Source: JANWLD01 sp035700225 (GTDB taxonomy: Bacteria; Patescibacteriota; Saccharimonadia; Saccharimonadales; 2-12-FULL-41-12). From it: DNA of 15,228 nt. Shown here one piece after another: positions 1 through 5,995 of this stretch. The stretch covers positions 1 to 15,228 of the forward strand of contig DASSOT010000043.1 in the NCBI GenBank assembly GCA_035700225.1. Reading direction: 5' to 3'. The position numbers and the translations under genes are program-made. Numbering within the stretch: the first letter of the stretch is position 1; every line of letters starts with the position of its first letter. The notes under the pieces are model-generated. The model did not search any database and was not told the origin of the DNA. It saw only the letters and a list, made by a program, of their open reading frames with translations.

Positions 1-451
1 TGGGCGCGTCCGCTAGCAGTTCAAGCCCCACTAGCGAATCCTTGCCGCCGCCTATGCCTACGAGCAGGCCGTTGCTTTCGACTATATTCTCAGCTGTGCC
101 CTGGGAGTTTACGGGAAAATCTATTTTGCGCTCCGGGGGTAAGCTATTGACAAAAAACAGCTCGCCAAGGCCTTTTTGGTAGGTTTTTGTCATAAAATCG
201 GCAGTCTTTTGGTCTATCTGGGCACCGCTAACGCTTATTTCAGCCGGCAAATATGCTTTGTAGTATGAAACACCGGCTATCAGAAAAAGCGTCTGCAAGG
301 CCCTGTCTAGTGCCTCAGGGTTGAAATCTACGAATTCAAAGTCGAACTTATAGCTTTCTACGAAGGCCGGCCCGCCCTCATAAGAGTAATAAAAACGGGC
401 CGTTTTGCTCTCTGCGTCGAATTCGTACTTATCAAAGTTGAAGCGGTTCAT
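1..451 (-). CDS. murL: Probable UDP-MurNAc-L-Ala-L-Glu epimerase, C-terminus cut by window edge
   Basis: Partial gene: 150 codons from the ATG at 451-449 are visible and the frame stays open to base 1. The ATG overlaps the TGA of the upstream murD (ATGA), so the two are translationally coupled. The N-terminal part has alternating aromatic and acidic residues (ARFYYSYEGGPAFVE at about 18-32). A PP-loop-like nucleotide-binding motif, GIGGGKDSL, lies at 132-140. In Xanthomonas, MurL is an ATP-using epimerase that turns the L-Glu of UDP-MurNAc-L-Ala-L-Glu into D-Glu, and it works with the L-Glu ligase MurD2. The GGGKDS motif fits ATP activation of a carboxylate, and the position directly after a MurD gene fits strongly. 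The assignment rests on motif, general sequence feel and context. A different PP-loop ATPase remains possible because the C-terminal part is missing. Confidence 0.7.
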   Translation of the reverse strand, partial: MNRFNFDKYEFDAESKTARFYYSYEGGPAFVESYKFDFEFVDFNPEALDRALQTLFLIAGVSYYKAYLPAEISVSGAQIDQKTADFMTKTYQKGLGELFFVNSLPPERKIDFPVNSQGTAENIVESNGLLVGIGGGKDSLVGLELLADAP

Positions 452-1755
452 AGCTTCTCGACCACTTCGTTGAAGATTATGCCGCGCTCCTCGAAGTTCT
501 TGAACATATCAAAGCTCGCGAAAGCGGGGGATAAGACCACGGCATCGCCCTTTTTAGCGGTTTTTTGGGCCAAACCGACCAGTTCCTGCATGTCTTTGGG
601 TTTTTCCACCGTGAAATTAGTAAAGCGGGATTTATTCAGCTCGTCAGCTATCCTTTGGGCTGAGGCGCCGTATACAATCACTTTCCTGATCTTGTCAGAG
701 TTGTTTATAAGCGCGTCCGCTAGCTCGCTCAGGTCGTTACCTCTTTCGTAACCGCCTATAAGCAGTACTTTGGTTTCAGGAACGGCCTCTATGGCCGCTA
801 TGGTGGCGCCGGGGCCTGTGGCGAAGGAGTCGTTATAGTATTTGACTCCGCCTACTACACGCCTGAGTTCAATCCGAAAAGGCAGGTTTGAAAAGGTGGT
901 AAGCACAGCGCGCATGGCGTCCACGTCTTTGCTTATCTGCCAGACTGCGGTAACGGCCGCGCAGATGTTCTGCCAGTTGTGTTTGCCGAGCATCTTTATC
1001 TCATCCGTAGAGCAGATGCTTTGGCCGTCGATGATTACATCGTCGTTCTCTATGTAAGCACCGGGAGGGCTGTAATACGGCAAAAGCTTGCCTTTGCCGG
1101 CGCTTGCTATGTCGCGGGAGTATTCGTTTTTCGCATAATATATGGCTGTGTCTTCAGAGCCTTGATGCGCGAACAACTGCTTTTTGGCGTAGAAATATTC
1201 TTCCAGGTTCGGATGCCAGTCCAGATGTTCGGGCACAACCATCACGCATAAGCCTATAGGCGGGGAATAGGCCAAGTCTATAAGCTGAAAGTTGGCTAAC
1301 TCCAGAACCACCCAGTCCTCCGGCCGGATGCCGTCTTTCAGCAGGTCAAGCGGAGGTATCCCGATATTTCCGCCAAGATGTACGGTCTTGCCGGCTTGTT
1401 GCAAAAGTTTCGCAATAAGCGTAGAGGTTGTCCCTTTACCCTTGGTGCCTGTAACGCCGATGATATTTTTGGTCGGACAGGCCCGGAAAAATTCGTTCGT
1501 AACGGTAGTTGTCTTTTTCAGGATTTCCTGCCCGTTTGCTTCAACCAGCTTTGAAGGGTGGACTATAGGCGAGCGGACTATCAGGTCGAACTCATCCAGA
1601 CCCTGCAAATGGGCGGGCCCGAGCTTTCTGCCCGCATCATCCGGCAAATCCAAAGAAGTATCATTGTCGCATATGGTTACATCGTTGCTCTTTGAGCGCC
1701 AATAATCATAAGCAGAACGACCTTGCCTGCCAAAGCCAACTATCGCTATTTTCAC
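448..1755 (-). CDS. murD: MurD-family UDP-MurNAc-L-Ala:glutamate ligase, probably L-Glu specific (MurD2-like)
   Basis: Cytoplasmic Mur ligase of 435 residues, normal length for MurD. It adds glutamate to UDP-MurNAc-L-Ala using ATP. Visible parts: an N-terminal Rossmann-like domain (VGFGRQG at 6-12), the ATP P-loop GTKGKGTT at 103-110, HLGGNIG at 126-132, the central-domain ELANFQL at 152-158, and a C-terminal LSPAFASFDMFKNFEERG at 408-425 that matches the MurD family signature. Two normally well-kept spots are changed: PHR-E reads PFRIE (292-296) and DSKATN reads DSFATG (309-314). Together with the adjoining MurL-like gene this suggests the L-Glu-adding MurD2 type (inference). The start is GTG at 1755 with AAGG directly upstream; the next residues (MKIAIVGFG) match the expected family N-terminus. 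It follows the receiver gene by 25 bases, on the same strand. Confidence 0.93.
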   Translation of the reverse strand: MKIAIVGFGRQGRSAYDYWRSKSNDVTICDNDTSLDLPDDAGRKLGPAHLQGLDEFDLIVRSPIVHPSKLVEANGQEILKKTTTVTNEFFRACPTKNIIGVTGTKGKGTTSTLIAKLLQQAGKTVHLGGNIGIPPLDLLKDGIRPEDWVVLELANFQLIDLAYSPPIGLCVMVVPEHLDWHPNLEEYFYAKKQLFAHQGSEDTAIYYAKNEYSRDIASAGKGKLLPYYSPPGAYIENDDVIIDGQSICSTDEIKMLGKHNWQNICAAVTAVWQISKDVDAMRAVLTTFSNLPFRIELRRVVGGVKYYNDSFATGPGATIAAIEAVPETKVLLIGGYERGNDLSELADALINNSDKIRKVIVYGASAQRIADELNKSRFTNFTVEKPKDMQELVGLAQKTAKKGDAVVLSPAFASFDMFKNFEERGIIFNEVVEKL

Positions 1756-1780
1756 CTTATATATTCTACACGAAAACGTT

Positions 1781-2155
1781 TCAGCCGGCAGGATTAGCCA
1801 GTTGGGTTTTGACCAGATCTACTACCTGCTTAGGCGTCATATCGGCCTTTAAGATGAATTTGTCTACGCCGAGCTGTCTGACTATATCCGGAATTTCCTG
1901 CTCGCCGACGTTGGTCAGGATGATTACGGGTATGTTGCCCCAGGGTTTTTTGCGCAATTGGATAAGCATCTCGTCGCCGCCCATCTCGGGCATCATCAGG
2001 TCTAAAAGTATGATGTCCGGACGCATGTTTTCAACCAGCTCCAGCCCCAGTCTGCCGTTTTCTGCCGTTTCCACGGTGAACCCGTCGGACTCGAATTTTA
2101 TCCGGTACATCTGGGAGATGGCCTGGTCGTCCTCGATGATTGCTATTTTTGCCAT
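1781..2155 (-). CDS. CheY-like single-domain response regulator
   Basis: A stand-alone receiver domain of 124 residues with no output domain. The acidic pocket is E8-D9-D10, the phosphorylation site is D52 in LLDLMMPE, and the conserved switch residues are T81 (ILTN) and K103 (ILKAD). It would be phosphorylated by a histidine kinase in the cytoplasm and act through protein contacts. The large histidine kinase at 5996-8185 is the only kinase in the window and a possible partner, but it lies on the other strand about 3.8 kb away. The gene heads the minus-strand operon that continues into murD (25-base gap) and murL. There is no Shine-Dalgarno sequence before the ATG, and the best promoter would start the transcript almost at the ATG. 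Translation may therefore be leaderless. Confidence 0.92.
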   Translation of the reverse strand: MAKIAIIEDDQAISQMYRIKFESDGFTVETAENGRLGLELVENMRPDIILLDLMMPEMGGDEMLIQLRKKPWGNIPVIILTNVGEQEIPDIVRQLGVDKFILKADMTPKQVVDLVKTQLANPAG

Positions 2156-2162
2156 TACTAAG

Positions 2163-2191
2163 ATTAAATGCCAGAAGTGTAACTAATGCAA
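2163..2191 (-). promoter_or_regulatory. Candidate promoter for the receiver-murD-murL operon
   Basis: On the minus strand, TTGCAT (2191-2186) and TTTAAT (2168-2163) are 17 bases apart. Transcription would start near 2156-2157, one or two bases before the ATG at 2155, giving a near-leaderless mRNA. This agrees with the missing ribosome binding site. Prediction from sequence only. Confidence 0.5.
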
Positions 2192-2203
2192 GCCCAGCGG
2201 TTA

Positions 2204-2217
2204 TGCTATTGTATATT
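2204..2217 (+). promoter_or_regulatory. Candidate -10 region for the E1-like gene
   Basis: Two overlapping possibilities: an extended -10, TG-C-TATTGT (2204-2212), and TATATT (2212-2217). No good -35 is seen at the proper distance, so the exact promoter is unsure. It sits divergent from the receiver-gene promoter in the same 92-base intergenic space. Confidence 0.35.
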
Positions 2218-2247
2218 TTGTCGATACTACAGACTTTAAGGACGAAT

Positions 2248-3495
2248 ATGGGCCACAAGAAACTGGACACGAAAGACCCGAAAAGCGATTACCCGGCTTT
2301 TTTGGCGTCTGCGGCTGATAAGACGCCCGAAATAGGCGGTTTTCGGCACCCGCTGATAATAGATATGTCTGCCGGGGGTTCAAAGACAAAGCTTAAGCAA
2401 ACCCTGGGTTCTAATCCGATAATAAAAGTAATAGACAATTACGGCGAGCAATACGCTGAGCTTCTGCTTAGTAAGAACGCCCATCTTTATAGGGCGAACC
2501 ATAAGATACAGACCGCCTCTATATCTAAGATGCTGGACGAACATTACGGCGATAAAAAGCCGTGGGAACTCGGTACATGGGTCTATTATCCCTGGAGCGG
2601 CGACCTTGTACACGTACTTTCACAAGCGGACTTCGAAGAGCTTAGGACTATCAGAAACAGGGACCTTATTACCCGGGAGGAGCAATCCAAGCTTGCCGAT
2701 TTCTCATCTGCGTGTTTCGGGATGAGCGTGGGAAGCGCAGGCGCGCTGGCATTGGCGATAAGCGGTATTTCCCGCCGAATCAGGCTGGTTGACGGAGCGG
2801 TGATAAGCGGCTCCAATTTGAACCGTATATTGACCGGAGTATCCAGCGTGGGGATGGGCAAGGCCGACGTCATAGGAAGGCAGATTTATGAGATGAACCC
2901 GTATTCCGCGGTAGATTATTTTGACAAGGTAACCAAAGATAACATAGGCGATATACTGGGTGGCTCGGACCCTGTGGATGTGGCCATAGATGAAATTGAT
3001 GATATAGAGATGAAGATAAGGATTCGTCTGGAGGCGCGCCAGCGGCGTATACCCGTAGTCATGGCTACGGAGCTGGGCGATACGATAATGCTCGATATAG
3101 AACGTTATGACAAGGAGCCCGGCAGGGAACTTTTTCATGGACTCATACCGGGCGCAGAGAAAATTGCGGAAACTCCTCCGGAAAACCATAGGGAGTGGAC
3201 CAAGCACGCGGTCAGCATAATCGATCCTTTCAACATGCCTATAAAGATGCAAAAATCATTGCTCAAGATAGGCTCCACCATAGTTACCCATCCTCAGCTG
3301 GGCTCTACAGTCATGGCTACAGGCGGGGCATTGGCCTTCGCGGTCAAGAACATAGCTTTGGACCAGCCCATTGAATCCGGGCGTTACGTCATATCTCTGG
3401 AAAAGGAACTGCTTGCCGACCACAAGACACGGAAATACAGAAGACACCACAAGAAACACACAAAGATTATCCGCCGCTCCGTTGACTCTATGTGA
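2248..3495 (+). CDS. ThiF/E1-like adenylating enzyme of the Rv1355c (MoeY-like) family, lacking the fused nitroreductase domain
   Basis: Protein of 415 residues from the ATG at 2248, preceded by AAGGA at 2238-2242. The frame is open further upstream, but that stretch overlaps the divergent receiver gene and is not protein-like. Residues 1-150 hold a family-specific N-terminal region (TWVYYPWSGDLVHVL at 110-124). The E1 Rossmann domain follows: FGMSVGSAGA (157-166) in place of the usual GxGGxG loop, then LVDGAVISGSNLNR (180-193), which carries the ribose-binding Asp and the SNLNR arginine of ThiF/MoeB/E1 proteins, and VDVAIDEIDDIEMK at 243-256. The end is Lys/His-rich (392-409). E1-like enzymes adenylate a carboxyl group on a small protein or peptide; the substrate here is unknown. 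No clear catalytic Cys after the ATP domain was found. The 3' end overlaps the opposing nitroreductase gene by 8 bases. In Rv1355c proteins the same two modules are fused. Confidence 0.8.
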   Translation: MGHKKLDTKDPKSDYPAFLASAADKTPEIGGFRHPLIIDMSAGGSKTKLKQTLGSNPIIKVIDNYGEQYAELLLSKNAHLYRANHKIQTASISKMLDEHYGDKKPWELGTWVYYPWSGDLVHVLSQADFEELRTIRNRDLITREEQSKLADFSSACFGMSVGSAGALALAISGISRRIRLVDGAVISGSNLNRILTGVSSVGMGKADVIGRQIYEMNPYSAVDYFDKVTKDNIGDILGGSDPVDVAIDEIDDIEMKIRIRLEARQRRIPVVMATELGDTIMLDIERYDKEPGRELFHGLIPGAEKIAETPPENHREWTKHAVSIIDPFNMPIKMQKSLLKIGSTIVTHPQLGSTVMATGGALAFAVKNIALDQPIESGRYVISLEKELLADHKTRKYRRHHKKHTKIIRRSVDSM

Positions 3496-4447
3496 CGATC
3501 AGTTCTTCTACGGATAATCTGGGGGAATGATGCCTGCGTTCGGAGCCTTTGCCCACCCTTATGACTGCTTGGAGGCGCTGGTTCGTGCCAAGCATTTTTT
3601 CGACGTCTTCGTGGAAGGTGGCCGCTTCTACGGTAGCCGCCGATGTCGCCTGGCTTAATCCTGTCTTTTCTATGGATAGACAGACTTTTAGATAAGTCCG
3701 CCCGGCTTCAAACCAATCTTCACCAAGGTCTCCATCAGTCGTAATGAGTATGACTGCGCTGGCTGAGAGCCATCTTTTTTCTTCCAGCCCGGATTCTTTT
3801 TTCGTCGTTCTGCTGAATCTCAGAAGTTCGGGCTGGACTATGGCCGCGACCCTAGGGATGTAAAGACTTTTTACAGAAATACCGCTGGCCTTGCGCGACC
3901 AGGGCCTTACCAGATACCGGGCAAGCTCGTTGCGGAACTGGGGGTTCGACAAAGCCAGGCTAACCCCTTTTGCGGTTAATTCAGCAAGCTTACGAATGAA
4001 TTTTTCGTCATCTACCAACCATACCTGAACCCTCTTGTCCGAGCTGGATTTTCCTATTGCTTCCTTAAGCGTCTTCGGAATTTCAGATTTTGTGAATACG
4101 CTTCTGTCGGTAACCCTGGATTTAAGCAGGTCCGCTTCAGCCTGTAAGGCCCCGCCTGTTTTCTTAAAGGTTATCTGCGCCGTTTTTCCGTTAAAAAATA
4201 TGTTACTTTTGAGGCCTAGAGATTTTGCGGCCTCGGCCGCCGCTTGAGTGAATATACCCAACCCTATAACTGACTGCCTTCCCACAGGATCGCCTGATTC
4301 TAAGGCTCGGGCTTCGTTCAACGATATCTCAAGTTCATACCCGTTGTTGCGCACCAGCCAGGGCTGGGTGTTATGCGCTGACGGAGCGAACCGGGCTAAC
4401 TCTATTATTTTTATCAATTCTTGTGGTGATAGCCGGTATTTATTCAT
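3488..4447 (-). CDS. Acg-like nitroreductase-family flavoprotein
   Basis: Protein of 319 residues, start ATG at 4447 without a clear ribosome binding site, stop TAG at 3490-3488. The N-terminal motif APSAHNTQPW (21-30) is typical of the Acg/Rv3131-type nitroreductase group of actinobacteria. Further family-like parts are TDRSVF (113-118) and the C-terminal RVGKGSERRHHSPR. Nitroreductases bind FMN and reduce or oxidise small molecules with NAD(P)H; some Acg proteins are thought to store flavin rather than catalyse. No signal peptide or membrane segment is seen, so it is cytoplasmic. It runs against the E1-like gene (8-base 3' overlap) and is divergent from the adenylate-forming gene. The pairing with an Rv1355c-like E1 protein suggests that it is the separated nitroreductase half of that system (inference). 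Confidence 0.8.
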   Translation of the reverse strand: MNKYRLSPQELIKIIELARFAPSAHNTQPWLVRNNGYELEISLNEARALESGDPVGRQSVIGLGIFTQAAAEAAKSLGLKSNIFFNGKTAQITFKKTGGALQAEADLLKSRVTDRSVFTKSEIPKTLKEAIGKSSSDKRVQVWLVDDEKFIRKLAELTAKGVSLALSNPQFRNELARYLVRPWSRKASGISVKSLYIPRVAAIVQPELLRFSRTTKKESGLEEKRWLSASAVILITTDGDLGEDWFEAGRTYLKVCLSIEKTGLSQATSAATVEAATFHEDVEKMLGTNQRLQAVIRVGKGSERRHHSPRLSVEELIVT

Positions 4448-4471
4448 ATTTTGTTTGTACTGCTTAGATTG

Positions 4472-4501
4472 TTGGCATTATCCAAGGATATATCTTATTA
4501 T
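4472..4501 (+). promoter_or_regulatory. Candidate promoter for the adenylate-forming enzyme gene
   Basis: TTGGCA (4472-4477) and TATTAT (4496-4501) with an 18-base spacer. Transcription would start near 4508, about 30 bases before the ATG at 4538. This supports the ATG at 4538 over the in-frame TTG at 4451, which lies upstream of the promoter. Confidence 0.5.
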
Positions 4502-4537
4502 AAAGCCAGGTTAACAAGACCAAAACAAAAATACAGC

Positions 4538-5959
4538 ATGATATCAAAACGTTCCATAGATTTATTCAAGAAGGCTTCGGAAGAAATACCGGCTTACCGA
4601 CAATTCTTACAGGGGCATAAGCTCAACCCGCGCGATATCCGGGAACCGGCTGATTATTCCAAAGTACCCATAACATCGAAGAAAGATTATCTGCAGAAAT
4701 TCCGTCTTCATGACACTATGTGGCAGGGAGACTGGGAGGGACAGGTGATGTACTGTTCCACCTCCGGATCCACCGGAACGCCGCACTATTTTCCGCGCAA
4801 CAGATGTCTTGCGGAACAGGCCTCACACATGGCGGAAGAATTTTTACGGAACTCTTCCCATGGGAATAAGCGCACATTGGTGATAATGGGCTTCGGTATG
4901 GGCGTGTGGATAGGCGGTATCTTTACCATGCATGCTTTTGAGATAGCCGTAGAAAGGATGAGCGCGCCTGTAGCCATACTCCCCACGGGGTATAACCGGA
5001 CAGAGATGTTCAAGGCTTTGAAAATACTCGCGCCTGAATACGAACAGACGATAATCGCCGGATATCCTCCTTTTGTGAAGGAGATAATAGACGATGCGGC
5101 CGACGAAGGTGTAAATTTGAACAATTTGAACTTGCGATTGATGTTCGCGGCGGAAGCTTTTAGCGAGATGTTCCGCGATTATGTGTGCGAGAAGGCCGGC
5201 GTTAAGAACCCGCTGACAGATACGCTTAATATCTACGGTTCGGCAGATATAGGTGCCATGGCCCACGAAACTCCCCTCAGCATCCTCATAAGGAGATTGG
5301 CGCAAAAAGAACCGGTTATTTTTGAAGATATTTTCGGACAGATAGAAAAAACACCTACACTGGCCCAGTACAATCCGGATTTTATTGAATTTGAAGTTGA
5401 TGACGGTCAGATACTTTTGACAGGTAACTCATCCATACCTCTTATACGCTATGCCATCGGCGACCACGGCGGAGTTAAAAGCCTTAAAGAGATTGAAGGC
5501 ATCTTTGAGCGCCATGGCACGAACCTTAAAGAAGAGGCGCGTAAGGCCGGGATACCTTTCGATGACCGTCCGTTTGTATATGTTTATGAGAGGACGGATT
5601 TTTCAACCAATCTTCACGGCATCAATATATTCCCGGAGTTTATAAGGGCGGGTCTTGCAAACCCGGCAGTATCCGACAAGGTCACCGAACGATTCACGAT
5701 GCTTACGGAATATGACGACAATCACGTGCAGTTCCTGCGTATAAATGTAGAGTTGCAAAAGAACGTCGTACCAGGAGAAGAGCTTAAAGAAGATGTGCTG
5801 GAAGCCATATTCAACGGCCTGATTACTAAAAGCGCTGAGTTCGCAGAAATCTCAGGTAACCGCGATGGCAGGGAGCTGATTAAGTTGACACTTTGGGAAA
5901 ACGGTCATAAGAAATACTTCGACGGGGACGGGAAACAAAAGTGGGTGGAAAAGACCTAA
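4538..5959 (+). CDS. PaaK/CapK-like adenylate-forming enzyme (phenylacetate-CoA ligase family)
   Basis: Protein of 473 residues from ATG 4538; no strong Shine-Dalgarno. It belongs to the ANL adenylating superfamily, nearest to PaaK/CapK/LuxE-type proteins. The phosphate-binding loop STSGSTGTPHYF is at 74-85. YGSADIG (233-239) and YAIGDHG (305-311) match the adenine and ribose-binding motifs YGxxE/D and YxxGD. AGYPPF (174-179) is also typical. A small C-terminal domain with lysines near the end (HKKYFDGDGKQKW, 457-469) could close the site. The reaction would be ATP-driven activation of a carboxylate to acyl-AMP, followed by transfer to CoA, a carrier or another nucleophile. The acid used cannot be read from the sequence. 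It is divergent from the nitroreductase gene and may join the E1 and nitroreductase in one pathway. The kinase gene follows after 36 bases. Confidence 0.82.
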   Translation: MISKRSIDLFKKASEEIPAYRQFLQGHKLNPRDIREPADYSKVPITSKKDYLQKFRLHDTMWQGDWEGQVMYCSTSGSTGTPHYFPRNRCLAEQASHMAEEFLRNSSHGNKRTLVIMGFGMGVWIGGIFTMHAFEIAVERMSAPVAILPTGYNRTEMFKALKILAPEYEQTIIAGYPPFVKEIIDDAADEGVNLNNLNLRLMFAAEAFSEMFRDYVCEKAGVKNPLTDTLNIYGSADIGAMAHETPLSILIRRLAQKEPVIFEDIFGQIEKTPTLAQYNPDFIEFEVDDGQILLTGNSSIPLIRYAIGDHGGVKSLKEIEGIFERHGTNLKEEARKAGIPFDDRPFVYVYERTDFSTNLHGINIFPEFIRAGLANPAVSDKVTERFTMLTEYDDNHVQFLRINVELQKNVVPGEELKEDVLEAIFNGLITKSAEFAEISGNRDGRELIKLTLWENGHKKYFDGDGKQKWVEKT

Positions 5960-5995
5960 TACTAGTACAATAAGCATTAGGGTAATGATTTATAG

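Noticed and set aside
2140..2247. Upstream extension of the E1-like gene by 36 codons
   Set aside because: It overlaps the divergent receiver gene and the promoter region, has no good ribosome site, and AAGGA stands at the right distance before ATG 2248.
448..3495. UGA read as glycine (code 25)
   Set aside because: Long genes contain no internal TGA, and murD and the E1-like gene end with TGA at sensible family lengths.
4451..4537. TTG start for the PaaK-like gene
   Set aside because: It lies upstream of the likely promoter (4472-4501) and the added residues are unlike the family; ATG 4538 gives the expected start.
5960..5995. TACAAT (5966-5971) as a promoter for the histidine kinase
   Set aside because: No -35 is seen at the right distance, and the 36-base gap fits read-through from the preceding gene.
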